In this document: positions 56,437-64,000 of the stretch, piece after piece
Layout: each line of letters opens with the position of its first letter
How positions within the stretch are numbered: position 1 is the stretch's first letter
From: an uncultured Selenomonadales bacterium
Lineage (GTDB): Bacteria > Bacillota > Negativicutes > Acidaminococcales > Acidaminococcaceae
Direction of reading: 5' to 3'
NCBI GenBank assembly: GCA_900315925.1
Contig: ONAV01000009.1
Span: forward strand, 1 to 64,000
DNA: 64,000 bases
The notes under the pieces: model-generated
Told to the model about the DNA's origin: nothing
The model's database searches: none
Seen by the model: the letters and a program-made list of their open reading frames with translations, nothing else
Translations under genes and position numbers: made by a program

Positions 56437-56889
56437 GTGACCGGAGTATCGCACAGCATTGTTACCTTTGCCACGCTGTATGTGGCGACTCATAACGTAT
56501 TCATCGCCGGCAGCGCCATGCTCGGCAGCCTGTTTCCGGACAAGTCGGAAGGCTTGTTCTGGCAGTCCGCGCATCGTTCCTGTTCCCACTGGTTTGTACT
56601 GTATGTAGCGGCGCTGGCCTTTTTCTGGACGCCGGACGTGTTGTCTGTGACCGGGGTACAGATGTGGCAGGCGGGCCTCATACCGATGATGCGGCGGTTT
56701 CTTTTCTGGTTCGCCGCCGGGGGGCTGTTCCATATACTGGAAGACGCCATCTGCGGACCGGTACCGGTGCTGTATCCCACCAAACGGATGACGGTGCTGC
56801 CCCGCCTGTTCAAAGTGGGCTCGGTGGGGGAGTGCCTTTTTGTTATAGCGTATTGCGCGGTTCTGTATCTGATTGCGGTAAAACTGTAG
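56437..56889 (+). CDS. YdjM-like DUF457 membrane protein
   Basis: A 150-aa protein of the DUF457 (metal-dependent hydrolase-like, YdjM) family with about four membrane segments. Visible features: TGVSHSIVTFAT with an early His, AMLGSLFPDKSEG, HRSCSHWFVLYV (the HRGxTHS-type motif) and HILEDAICGPVPVLYPTKR. In E. coli, YdjM is an SOS-induced membrane protein; its reaction is not established. The start is GTG 56437, with GGAAAGGA upstream; a longer in-frame ORF from 56257 lacks family similarity in its first 60 residues. Confidence 0.72.
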   Translation: MTGVSHSIVTFATLYVATHNVFIAGSAMLGSLFPDKSEGLFWQSAHRSCSHWFVLYVAALAFFWTPDVLSVTGVQMWQAGLIPMMRRFLFWFAAGGLFHILEDAICGPVPVLYPTKRMTVLPRLFKVGSVGECLFVIAYCAVLYLIAVKL

Positions 56890-56940
56890 GAGGGTTTCGC
56901 CGTTTCCCGATTCTGACAGGCGGGGGAACAGGCGTAACTG

Positions 56941-57012
56941 CGTCGAGGGACATTGACGCAGTCAGTCACAAAAAGCGCCGGTCAGCGTGCAGACGAATTA
57001 TTCAGTGTTTCC
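56941..57012 (+). repeat. Short palindromic repeat family, member 3
   Basis: It contains TTGACGCAGTCAGTCA and GCAGACGAATTATTCAGTG, then TTTCC, colinear with member 1 (GCTGACGCAGTCAGCCA ... GCGAATGAATC). The copy is diverged and begins about 50 bases after the DUF457 gene. Confidence 0.6.
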
Positions 57013-57065
57013 TTTATAATTCGCTGTAAAATGATCCGGCGGAATGATATAATAGGAATGTGTTA

Positions 57066-57090
57066 GGGAGACGAATGAATCAGCGTCTCC
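57066..57090. repeat. Short palindromic repeat family, member 4 (compact)
   Basis: GGGAGACG-AATGAATCA-GCGTCTCC is a 25-base hairpin made only of the two ends of the family. A -10-like TATAAT lies about 20 bases before it, so it may sit in the leader of lgt. Confidence 0.65.
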
Positions 57091-57137
57091 TTAATTCAAA
57101 TCATATGCATAGTAACCTATAGAACGGAGATAACACG

Positions 57138-57956
57138 ATGCACCAGTATTTATTTCATATAGGCGATTTCCCCATACGCATGTACGGGCTGATGCTCACC
57201 CTTGCGATTTTTCTGGCCACCGGCACGGCATATTTTCTGGCGCGGCAGGACGGCCGCTGGCATGAGCACGTGCTGGATATCGGCATTTACGGCGGCTTTG
57301 CCGGACTGATCGGCGCCCGCCTCTGGGATGTTTTTTTCTTTGACTGGAGTTATTACCAGAATCACCTGCTGGAGATACCTTTTGTCTGGCAGGGGGGAAT
57401 GGCGGTCCAGGGAGGCATGCTGGGCGGTTTGCTTACCGGTATTGTGTATTGCAAGCTGCACAAGATCGACTGGCTGGCGCTGGCGGATATCGTCTGTCCG
57501 GCCATGGTTTTGGGACAGGCGGTAGGCCGTATGGCCAATCTGCTGAACGGGGATGCCTTCGGCGCGCCTACCGGCGGCGACTTTGGTATTATTTACCCCG
57601 AGGGGACCCTGGCCCGTGCCACGTACGGAACCCAGCCTTTATGGCCTGCGGAAGTGTGGGAGGGCCAGCTTGATGTGGTAGTGTTTGCGCTGCTGCTGGT
57701 GTTCCGCGCGTTTCCCCATGCCAAAGGGCAGGCGTTATGTCTCTACGGTTTCCTGTATTCGCTGGAACGTTTCTGTCTGGAATTTCTGCGGGGCGATTAC
57801 GCGGAACCCTGGCTCTTCGGATTTACCAGCGCCCAGGCAACCAGCGCCGGGTTCATGCTGGTGTGCCTCGGTTTCTTCCTGTACTTTGGGTATTTGGCGA
57901 AGCACGATCCGGAACGGATGATGGCGCCGCCGGATCACCACTTAGGCGGGAAATAA
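57138..57956 (+). CDS. lgt: Prolipoprotein diacylglyceryl transferase
   Basis: The 272-aa membrane enzyme attaches diacylglycerol to the lipobox cysteine of prolipoproteins, such as the NagZ-like, YkuD, HtrA and amino-acid-binding lipoproteins in this window. It has about seven membrane segments, RMYGLMLTLAIFLA (start region), FVWQGGMAVQGGMLGGLL and the Lgt signature GRMANLLNGDAFGAPT. The C-terminal ~20 residues (DPERMMAPPDHHLGGK) overlap the convergent gene by 22 bases. CGGAG precedes the ATG. Confidence 0.94.
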   Translation: MHQYLFHIGDFPIRMYGLMLTLAIFLATGTAYFLARQDGRWHEHVLDIGIYGGFAGLIGARLWDVFFFDWSYYQNHLLEIPFVWQGGMAVQGGMLGGLLTGIVYCKLHKIDWLALADIVCPAMVLGQAVGRMANLLNGDAFGAPTGGDFGIIYPEGTLARATYGTQPLWPAEVWEGQLDVVVFALLLVFRAFPHAKGQALCLYGFLYSLERFCLEFLRGDYAEPWLFGFTSAQATSAGFMLVCLGFFLYFGYLAKHDPERMMAPPDHHLGGK

Positions 57957-58759
57957 CGGCTTTCCAGTTTGTTTTCGGCAGAGAAGATGATCCAGCCGCG
58001 GCCCGGCACGACTTCCAGATTCGCCGTACCTTTAAAAATCTGGACAACATTGGATTCCGGCGTTGCGTCTTTTGCCGTCAGCGTGTATTGGATGGTGAGC
58101 ATATCAGGACCGTCGGCCACGTTCACCGTATCGCTGATCACGCTGCTTACCGTTGTGGTGAATCCGTTACAGAATGCGGAAAAATTGCCAAAGGATTTTT
58201 TGTAGCCATCACCTAAAAAACTCCAGGCCCGTCGAAATTCTTTGTTGGTGATACATTCATGGTAATCCATCAGGACGGCCCGGGCCGTTTCACGGGAATT
58301 CAGTACAACGCGGCTTAACCGTTTTCCGGTTCCGCTGTCGATCTTCCAGGAACCGTACACCCGTTTCATAACGGCAGAGCATTCAAAGGTCTGCACAACG
58401 ATCTGCCTGTCGTTTTCGCGGTCTTCCGCCTTCAGCAGGTAGAATACTTCCATGGTATCGGCATCCCGCTGCAATTGACGGATATTGCTGGGCCGGCTGG
58501 AGAGGGTTGTCCGGTAACCTTCTGTAAAATTTCCATAGCTTCGGAACGCGTTCTTATAATCTTCGGTAAGTATGTCCCAGGCCAGCCCCGGCTCACCGTC
58601 GGTAATTTTATGGTGGAAATACTCCAGGGTTTCGGCCGGCGTCATGCCCGCAGGGAACGTGTGGGCGATGGGCACGCCGCCATAGGGGTTGGCGGACGCC
58701 GACAGGGCGCAGGTAAACGCAAAAACCATTGTCAGTACCAGTAAAAGAATTTTTTTCAT
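57935..58759 (-). CDS. Secreted protein with two NTF2-like repeats
   Basis: A 274-aa exported protein. The signal peptide ends near ASA-NPYGG (about residue 23). The mature protein is an internal duplication: repeat 1 (about 38-145) and repeat 2 (about 155-265) share AWDILTEDYKNAFRSYGNF / AWSFLGDGYKKSFGNFSAF, then GYRTTLSS / GFTTTVSS, then YLLKAED / YTLTAKD, then FECSAVMKRVYGSWKI / FKGTANLEVVPGRGWII. Size and layout suggest NTF2-like or DUF4878-like folds, but I do not assign a function. AAAGGAGAG supports the start at 58759. Confidence 0.72.
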   Translation of the reverse strand: MKKILLLVLTMVFAFTCALSASANPYGGVPIAHTFPAGMTPAETLEYFHHKITDGEPGLAWDILTEDYKNAFRSYGNFTEGYRTTLSSRPSNIRQLQRDADTMEVFYLLKAEDRENDRQIVVQTFECSAVMKRVYGSWKIDSGTGKRLSRVVLNSRETARAVLMDYHECITNKEFRRAWSFLGDGYKKSFGNFSAFCNGFTTTVSSVISDTVNVADGPDMLTIQYTLTAKDATPESNVVQIFKGTANLEVVPGRGWIIFSAENKLESRYFPPKW

Positions 58760-58874
58760 AGGGAACTCTCCTTTCAAAATGAATTCTTTTATATTATTCC
58801 ACTGTTCAATAGAATTATATCACGGGTACCATATTTAAAACAGAATCTGTTCCACAATTTTTACAGAATATAAA

Positions 58875-58937
58875 AAGCCGTTACGTTCATCACAGTGTTC
58901 CGAAGCGAATCGGAAACGTGATGACAGGTAACGGCTT
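58875..58937 (-). terminator. Terminator of the dcuC-peptidase operon
   Basis: AAGCCGTTAC (58875-58884) / GTAACGGCTT (58928-58937), with a second inner stem (CATCAC / GTGATG). On the - strand it is followed by TTTTTATATT. Confidence 0.85.
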
Positions 58938-58964
58938 ATATATTATTTTGTTACTGCTTTGAAA

Positions 58965-60338
58965 TTATCCGCGATAGTAATAGAAGAAGGTCATGCCAAT
59001 GTTGACGATCATGGCGCCGCACATGGGGATGAAGGTACGCTTAATCAGGTCAAAGGGAGAAACGTTGCCCATGCCGGAAGCGACTACGATAACCGCGGTG
59101 ATGGGGGAGCAGGTACGGGCGATGGAGGCCGCGAAATGCATCGGCAGCAGGAACAGCACCGGCGCGATGCCGCTGGCTTTGGCTACCGCCGGAGTCAGGG
59201 CTGCAAAAGCAAAGAAGGGCGCGTTGCCGGAACCCATTACGATAGAAGAAACGGCGATAATGGCTACCATGACCACCATCATCATCATGGGGGAGAAGCC
59301 TGCGCTCTGGCTGCCTTTGATCAGGGTGTTGATGACGCCCATGCTCATTAAGCCCTGGGCAAAGACCTGACCGGCTACGATCAGGGTTACCACGTTGGCC
59401 ATCTGCATGCCCATGCCGTCGAAGAATGCCTGCACGCCGTCAAATACGGTTTTCAGGTTGCGGGTGCGGATGAATTCCGCAATCATGCCCACGGCCAGGC
59501 CGATCATCATGGCGTTGATGATGTTGACTTTGATCCAGGTGATCCACAGGGGGCTGAAACTTAAAATCAGGGCCAGCGGCACGATAGGGAGCAGGGCGTA
59601 AATGGCCGGCGCGTTGTCGGAGGGGTCGTCGGATTTGGAATGATCCACATCTATGGGAACGACTACGTGGCCGTCTCGTTTATCCAGATATTTTTGTGAG
59701 AAGAAGAACAAAGTGCCGACTACGAAGAAAGCGACAATAACGATGGGAACCTGATAATTGGTCCAGTAGATAACGGGATCCAGGCCGGCGTGTTCCGCGG
59801 ACAGGATGGTGCCGGTATCGCTGGGGCTCCAGTCAAAGCAGAGGGTGGAAGCTACGGCTGCGGTGGCGGCCAGACGGCTTACGCCCAGACCAATGAGGAT
59901 GGGGAATACCGTAACCATCAGCAGCATGGCCAGACCGGAGGCGGAGTTGATGCACAGGCCGATGCACAGGCCCAGCACCCAGCTCAGGGACAGTACCAGG
60001 TAGGGAGATTTCAGTTTCAATAACGGTTTGATGGTCATGCGAACCAGGGCGCGGGAGGCGCCGATCTTATCCATGTACTTGGCGAAAGCGCCTACGCACA
60101 TGATGTTCAGGCCCAGTTTGGCGGCCCGGGACGATAAGGTCTGGCTCATGAACTGGAACGTATCAAACAAGATGGATCCGGTGCTGGCTTTAGGCGCCAG
60201 GATCTGTCCGTATCCGAAGATGACGGCGGTGTACATAAGGATGAAACCGCCCACTACCAAAACCGGCTGGGGTTTGTACTTTTTGTAAATCAGGTACGCA
60301 ACCCAGAATGTAACAAGAAATGAAATAACTAAAGCCAT
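58965..60338 (-). CDS. C4-dicarboxylate transporter, DcuC family
   Basis: A 457-aa carrier with about 12 hydrophobic segments, related to DcuC, which exchanges or exports C4-dicarboxylates such as succinate under anaerobic conditions. KLGLNIMCVGAFAKYMDKIGAS (N-terminal third), TLCFDWSPSDTGT and ASIARTCSPITAVIVVASGMG near the C terminus fit the family. GAGGTATT lies before the ATG. It is downstream of an M20 peptidase gene, separated by 19 bases, so a link between peptide or amino acid breakdown and acid export is possible. Confidence 0.85.
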   Translation of the reverse strand: MALVISFLVTFWVAYLIYKKYKPQPVLVVGGFILMYTAVIFGYGQILAPKASTGSILFDTFQFMSQTLSSRAAKLGLNIMCVGAFAKYMDKIGASRALVRMTIKPLLKLKSPYLVLSLSWVLGLCIGLCINSASGLAMLLMVTVFPILIGLGVSRLAATAAVASTLCFDWSPSDTGTILSAEHAGLDPVIYWTNYQVPIVIVAFFVVGTLFFFSQKYLDKRDGHVVVPIDVDHSKSDDPSDNAPAIYALLPIVPLALILSFSPLWITWIKVNIINAMMIGLAVGMIAEFIRTRNLKTVFDGVQAFFDGMGMQMANVVTLIVAGQVFAQGLMSMGVINTLIKGSQSAGFSPMMMMVVMVAIIAVSSIVMGSGNAPFFAFAALTPAVAKASGIAPVLFLLPMHFAASIARTCSPITAVIVVASGMGNVSPFDLIKRTFIPMCGAMIVNIGMTFFYYYRG

Positions 60339-60357
60339 AAATAATACCTCCTGACTC

Positions 60358-61491
60358 TTACTCTTTTGCTGCCAGGCAGAGGATGTCCAGCGCCCACTGG
60401 CAGGTCATGTACAGATCTTCTTCCAGCAAAATTTCGTCTACGGTATGCACATTGGTCATACCGGTACCCAGCACGGTGCAGGGGATACCGAAGCCGTTGA
60501 AGTGGCTGCTGTCGCTGCCGCCGCCGGTGGCGGTGATGTCTACGGTTAAACCCAGATTTTCTGCTGCTTTGGCTGCCAGCTGGATGACCTTGCTGTCTTT
60601 GGCAAGGCAGTAGGGTTTGTAGGAAGGTTTCACTTCCACGTCAACCGGCACGCCGGCTTTTTCGCCGCCCTTTTTGTAGGCTGCCACAATATCGGCCGTG
60701 AGTTTTTCCAGCTTTTCCGGATTACGGCTGCGGCAGTCCATGGCAATCTCTACCAGATCCGGCACGATGTTGGTAGCGGAACCGCCGTGGATGATGCCGA
60801 TATTGCAGGTGGTCTCTTCATCGATGCGGCTGGTAGGCACGTCCATTAAAATCTCCGCCGCTTTCTTAATGGCGTTGATTCCTTTTTCCGGCGCTACGCC
60901 GCCATGAGCGGTTTTGCCGTGGACTTTGGCAAAAATTTTGTTCTGGCCGGGAGCCGCAAAAATGATTTTGCCGGGGCGTCCGCTGGAGTCCAGCGCGTAC
61001 CCGATATCGGAATGCAGCAGGCTGGTGTCCAGATTTTTCGCGCCGGCGCAGCCCTGTTCCTCGCTGACGGAGAAGACTACCTGGATATCGCCGTGGGGCA
61101 GGTTCTGTTCTTTCAGGCAGCGCAGGGCTTCCAGAATGGCTACCACGCCGCCCTTGTCGTCGCCACCTAAAATGGTGGTACCGTCGGATTTGATGACGCC
61201 GTCTTCGATGTGGGGTTTAATACCGGCACAGGGATTGACGCAGTCCATGTGGGCATTCAGCAAAATGCGGGGCGCGCCCGCCACAGTGCCCTTAAAATCT
61301 GCCACAAGATTGCCTGCCGTGCCGTTCAGGGCTTTGGCAGCCTGCATGTCTTCCGTCACCTTGCCGCCTAATTCTTCCAGCCGTTTTTTCAGCAAATCGG
61401 CTACTTCCCGTTCGCCCAGAGAAGGGCAGGGAATTTGAATCAGTTCATAAAACTCGTCCAGTACACGTTGTTTGTTGATGTTCAATGTCAT
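60358..61491 (-). CDS. M20-family peptidase, PepT-like
   Basis: A 377-aa zinc metallopeptidase, probably cytoplasmic. Metal and catalytic elements: LNAHMDCVNP (His, catalytic Asp), ILGGDDKGGVVAILEAL (bridging Asp), VVFSVSEEQGCAGAKN (catalytic Glu pair), GYALDSSGRPG, and the C-terminal His in GMTNVHTVDE. The inserted dimerisation domain (about 180-290, KVHGKTAHGGVAPEKGINAI) is typical. The sequence is nearest to the PepT-like group of tripeptidases; exact substrate unknown. GGAGGA precedes the ATG. Confidence 0.88.
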   Translation of the reverse strand: MTLNINKQRVLDEFYELIQIPCPSLGEREVADLLKKRLEELGGKVTEDMQAAKALNGTAGNLVADFKGTVAGAPRILLNAHMDCVNPCAGIKPHIEDGVIKSDGTTILGGDDKGGVVAILEALRCLKEQNLPHGDIQVVFSVSEEQGCAGAKNLDTSLLHSDIGYALDSSGRPGKIIFAAPGQNKIFAKVHGKTAHGGVAPEKGINAIKKAAEILMDVPTSRIDEETTCNIGIIHGGSATNIVPDLVEIAMDCRSRNPEKLEKLTADIVAAYKKGGEKAGVPVDVEVKPSYKPYCLAKDSKVIQLAAKAAENLGLTVDITATGGGSDSSHFNGFGIPCTVLGTGMTNVHTVDEILLEEDLYMTCQWALDILCLAAKE

Positions 61492-61649
61492 ATTCCTCCT
61501 ACGTTAATTTGTAAGAAAGCACTGAGGAAGACGCCGCAAAAATGATAAGCGGGCATGCCTGTAAATCCATCAGCGGTTTCTCAGATTCCCCTCATAAAAT
61601 ACTGTTTTGTCTGAAAAAATATATTATTTGCTGCCGAATTCCGGTTGCG

Positions 61650-62423
61650 TCAGAACTCCGCATGCTCTTTAAACGCTGTACCCCAGACCGTATTTTTCAG
61701 GACGGCGCCTTTCAGATTTGCCTTGTCCAGCATGGCGTTTTCAAACACGGCTTCCGTAAAATCCCCGTTGGCCAGCCGGGCCTTTCCCATCTTGGCGCTG
61801 GAAAAGTTTGCGCGCTGCGCCTTGAGACCGGTTCCGTTGATTTCATACAGATTGGCTCCGGTCAGGATGCTGTCCGACAGATCGCTTTGGAAAAACCATC
61901 CGTATGCCAGATTGGCAAAGGTGAAATCCGTCCTGCGCAGATCGGCTTTGTCGAAGGTGGCCTCCTGGAAGTTTCCGGAAAAAGCTGTCAGACCGGTCAG
62001 CGTGGCGCCGCGGAAGTCGGCGCGGAAAAAATTGCCGCCGGACAGGTCCGCGTTTTTCATGACGGCATGGCCGAAATAGGCATAGGGCGCGTCCACTTTT
62101 TGCAAATCGGCATCGGTCAACTGGGCCTCGGAAAAAACGGCCCGTTTCAGGTTGCAGCCCTGCAAGCTGGCCTGGTTCAGAATGGCCCGCTCCAGTCTGG
62201 CTCCCGTCAGGTTGGCGTTTTGCAGATTGGCGGCGGTTAAATCCAGTCCCGTCAGGTCTGCGCCGCTGAGGTCTGCGCCGCGTAAATCCGCATTGGGACA
62301 GTTCTGTCCCCCGGTCACAGCTGCCACATCAGAAGCGCTGTAAGCTTCCGTTGCAGGCTGGAATGCGAACCCTGCCAACAGAGGGAACGCCATGGCAGAA
62401 AGCATAAAATTTAAGTATTTCAT
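61650..62423 (-). CDS. Exported pentapeptide-repeat protein
   Basis: A 257-aa protein with a signal peptide (about 1-28, ending near AYSA). It then has roughly 35 pentapeptide units of the A(D/N)LxG type (NADLRGADLSGADLTGLDL), forming a right-handed quadrilateral beta-helix to the C terminus. Repeats in the middle (about 105-180) are less regular and aromatic-rich (YAYFGH, YGWFFQS). Exported pentapeptide proteins are usually structural or protein-binding; no function is assigned. GAGG supports the start. Confidence 0.82.
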   Translation of the reverse strand: MKYLNFMLSAMAFPLLAGFAFQPATEAYSASDVAAVTGGQNCPNADLRGADLSGADLTGLDLTAANLQNANLTGARLERAILNQASLQGCNLKRAVFSEAQLTDADLQKVDAPYAYFGHAVMKNADLSGGNFFRADFRGATLTGLTAFSGNFQEATFDKADLRRTDFTFANLAYGWFFQSDLSDSILTGANLYEINGTGLKAQRANFSSAKMGKARLANGDFTEAVFENAMLDKANLKGAVLKNTVWGTAFKEHAEF

Positions 62424-62439
62424 AGTTGCCTCGTATTAT

Positions 62440-62464
62440 GGAAACTCATTTAATCAGCGTCTCC
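62440..62464 (-). repeat. Short palindromic repeat family, member 5 (single end)
   Basis: AAACTCATTTAATCAGCGTC followed by TCC closely matches the right end of member 6 (AAACTCATGTAATCAGCGTC). It lies immediately upstream of the pentapeptide-repeat gene start, in its leader or promoter region. Confidence 0.6.
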
Positions 62465-62580
62465 TTATAAAACATGTAATTCAGGCCCGGCAATCCACTT
62501 TTGGAAACTGCCTTTGCTGAATAAAATAATATAAAACAATGATGTGAGTCGGGAACGTTTCATCTAACATACAGGCCCGG

Positions 62581-63282
62581 TTACGCTTCGCTGATTTCTT
62601 TGACAAAATCAGCCGGGTCGTCGGGCAGTTTGTCCCACATTTTCCACGGGGGACAGTCGTTGAAATCTTCCTTTTTAAATTCGCTGCCGGCCAGCACGAT
62701 GACACACCGGGCGCCAATGGCCGCCGCGCATCTGGTGTCATTGGGCGTGTCGCCGATAACGATGATCGAATCGGTTTCGCCGGCCTTTACCAGTCCGTCA
62801 GCCAACAGACGCGTATATAAAATCTTTGCTACCTCGTCCCGTTCTTCCGCCAGGTCGCCGTAGGAACTGTGACGGAAATCAAAATACCGGGCAATACCAT
62901 ACTCCGCTACTTTGTCCCGGGCGCCGTTGGCCGTGTTGCCTGTCAGCAGCAGGTTCGTGATCTCCGGCGCGTTTTCACTGAGATACCGGAGCGTTTTTTC
63001 CACATTGGGCATCAGATATCCCTTGTGCGCTTTCAGGTTGCGCTTCAGGTACATCTCGTATTTCAGCATCAGCGACGCGGCCCAGCCGCTGGTACAACGG
63101 CCCTTGATATCCGTAACGATTTCCTTGATGATGGACGAATCGGTACAGCCTGCCAGCGTATGCTTGAATTCATAGGGCTCTTTTCTGAAGAAATAATCAC
63201 AGATCGCTTCCTGCAGCGCGTCGTAACCGGCGCGGTTGGTCAGTAATAACGTGCCGTCAATATCCCAGGCCAGGTATAACAT
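62581..63282 (-). CDS. HAD-superfamily phosphatase
   Basis: A 233-aa cytoplasmic hydrolase. Motif I is LAWDIDGTLL (nucleophile and acid Asp), motif II LLLTGNTANGARDKV, motif III the Lys near VAEYGIAR/RDEVAKIL, and motif IV VIGDTPNDTRCAAAIGAR. A helical cap (about 25-95) places it near phosphoglycolate-phosphatase-like enzymes. The start at 63282 is supported by GGAGGA; an in-frame extension to 63393 runs through promoter-like sequence. The substrate is not predictable. Confidence 0.87.
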   Translation of the reverse strand: MLYLAWDIDGTLLLTNRAGYDALQEAICDYFFRKEPYEFKHTLAGCTDSSIIKEIVTDIKGRCTSGWAASLMLKYEMYLKRNLKAHKGYLMPNVEKTLRYLSENAPEITNLLLTGNTANGARDKVAEYGIARYFDFRHSSYGDLAEERDEVAKILYTRLLADGLVKAGETDSIIVIGDTPNDTRCAAAIGARCVIVLAGSEFKKEDFNDCPPWKMWDKLPDDPADFVKEISEA

Positions 63283-63485
63283 ACGTGTTCCTCCGCTTGT
63301 GCGCAGTTGCGTTACGGGAAGACGGCAGGGAAACAGAAACAGGGTTCCCCTGGGAACGGCTTCCGGTTCGCAGCGTGCTGAACGAAATAACAACTACCTT
63401 TTTGAACGTAATAGTAACTACCATTATTATTAAGAAGTTACCATATAATTTTACTCTATCTGCCGATATTATGCAAATAAATTAC

Positions 63486-63514
63486 TTACATGCCGGCGGA
63501 TAACATGCTATAAT
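63486..63514 (+). promoter_or_regulatory. Sigma-A promoter upstream of the DUF190 gene
   Basis: TTACAT (63486-63491), a 17-base spacer and TATAAT (63509-63514). The rest of the 361-base gap between the divergent HAD and DUF190 genes has an inverted AATAGTAACT (about 63411) / AGTTACTAT (about 63525) pair flanking the promoter, and a palindromic repeat. I see no fluoride riboswitch. Confidence 0.65.
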
Positions 63515-63566
63515 GAATTATAAAGTTACTATGGTGATGTCGTTTTTTATTCTGTTTTACATATAA

Positions 63567-63616
63567 GGAAACGCTGATTCATTTGTCTGCGCACAAACTC
63601 ATGTAATCAGCGTCTC
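63567..63616. repeat. Short palindromic repeat family, member 6 (complete)
   Basis: GGAAACGCTGATT (63567-63579) and AATCAGCGTCTC (63605-63616) form a 9-bp-plus stem around a 25-base loop. It is the best preserved full palindrome of the family and ends 28 bases before the DUF190 coding start, so it lies in the transcript leader. Confidence 0.7.
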
Positions 63617-63644
63617 TATAACGGGATCGAAAGAGGTGACGCGT

Positions 63645-64000
63645 ATGAAATTTGTCAAGTTGTATGAATTGAAAATTTTTACTGCGGAAGATGTACAGTG
63701 CGGCGACGAACCGTTTTTCAAGGCGGTGTTTAAAGAGGCGCGCCGTCTCGGTCTGGGGGGCGGTACCATGGTCCGGGCCGATGCAGGCTACGGAAGGCAG
63801 GTTCGGGGGAATGACGGCCGTGCGGTTCCCATTTTTTTCAGCGGGAGTTACAATCTGCCGCTTATCATTGAAATTGTGGATACAATGGAAAACCTGGAGC
63901 TTCTCTATCCTTTCCTGGAAAAAAACGGGGAGAAACATTTTTTAGCTGTGATTGTGCCCCTGACGGCATTGTATACAAAGTATCTTGAGGGCAGCGGCGT
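63645..64000 (+). CDS. DUF190 protein, partial (runs off the window end)
   Basis: The first 118 residues of a PII-like DUF190 protein. KLYELKIFTAEDVQCGDEPFF aligns with the family opening, LGLGGGTMVRADAGYG with the conserved glycine loop, and LPLIIEIVDTMENLELLYPFL with the core strands. DUF190 genes often sit beside crcB fluoride channels, which may follow beyond the window. The part after about residue 100 (HFLAVIVPLTALYTKYLEG) suggests a longer form than the usual ~110 residues, possibly two repeats. AAAGAGGTGAC precedes the ATG. Confidence 0.75.
   Translation, partial: MKFVKLYELKIFTAEDVQCGDEPFFKAVFKEARRLGLGGGTMVRADAGYGRQVRGNDGRAVPIFFSGSYNLPLIIEIVDTMENLELLYPFLEKNGEKHFLAVIVPLTALYTKYLEGSG

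Noticed and set aside
61492-61649. Extra + strand coding frames in the 158-base gap between the M20 peptidase and pentapeptide genes
   Set aside because: They have no ribosome site, and the continuation lies antisense to the pentapeptide gene.
61542-62240. Long + strand ORF (232 aa) with repeating Gly/Gln/Val units opposite the pentapeptide-repeat gene
   Set aside because: It is the antisense shadow of a 15-nt periodic coding sequence. The - strand frame has the signal peptide, ribosome site and A(D/N)LxG repeats.
63500-63644. Fluoride riboswitch before the DUF190 gene
   Set aside because: DUF190 often travels with crcB and this riboswitch, but I find no matching conserved motif in the leader; a palindromic repeat occupies it instead.

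Overview
The window looks like chromosomal DNA of an anaerobic, low-to-mid GC member of the Firmicutes, and I lean towards the Negativicutes (Acidaminococcaceae or Veillonellaceae). This is inference from gene content: an oxygen-independent ribonucleotide reductase (nrdDG), a glutamine-dependent GatCAB amidotransferase, a SEC-C type methionine aminopeptidase, the Firmicute order tRNA-Ser / SRP RNA / dnaX / ybaB / recR / bofA, a walJ-htrA-rlmH block, a formate/nitrite channel, a DcuC dicarboxylate carrier, and no respiratory or sporulation operon in view. Most genes lie on the + strand in short, tightly coupled operons with ATGA or GTGA overlaps.

Layout. 0-0.36 kb: a 3' tRNA fragment with its terminator, probably the edge of an integrated element. 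0.36-8.1 kb: GH3 hexosaminidase, small membrane proteins, a pair of YkuD L,D-transpeptidases (one lacking its catalytic Cys and His), an MFS exporter, thioredoxin and a thioredoxin-reductase-like flavoenzyme without NADPH motifs, and HtpX. 8.4-11.3 kb: a complete ECF transporter (S, A, A', T) with a TrpP-like S subunit. 11.4-14.4 kb: nrdDG behind four helically phased DnaA boxes, an NrdR-like box over a near-consensus promoter and a structured leader. 14.5-19.7 kb: AlaX editing protein, DedA, Map, and a tandem glycine riboswitch controlling an AGCS symporter. 20-28.6 kb: pcrA, ligA, a lipoprotein and gatCAB. 28.7-36.3 kb: two uncharacterised proteins, a RocB-like M20 enzyme, two tandem FAD-linked 2-hydroxyacid dehydrogenases and a double Usp protein. 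36.4-42 kb: a broken tRNA-Ser, SRP RNA, dnaX-ybaB-recR-bofA, a Nudix hydrolase and an LCP protein. 42-52 kb: tex, deoC-walJ-htrA, rlmH, a secreted nucleoside hydrolase, a formate-channel homologue and an ABC-F protein. 52-56 kb: a polar amino acid ABC transporter and larE. 56-64 kb: tRNA-Glu beside half a tRNA-Gln, a DUF457 protein, lgt, a secreted two-repeat protein, dcuC plus an M20 peptidase, a pentapeptide-repeat protein, a HAD phosphatase and a truncated DUF190 gene.

The least explained material is non-coding. Two intergenic elements (47781-47951 and 52276-52451) share a 102-nt core that is about 90% identical. Their flanking arms differ in sequence but keep the ability to pair, as expected of a structured RNA or a palindromic mobile repeat. 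A second family of short palindromes ending in GGAGACGCTGA / AATCAGCGTCTCC occurs at least six times between 55.8 and 63.7 kb. Three separate tRNA fragments occur in one window. The nrdD leader can fold into a riboswitch-like three-way junction. All of these calls come from reading the sequence by eye; no database search or folding program was used.
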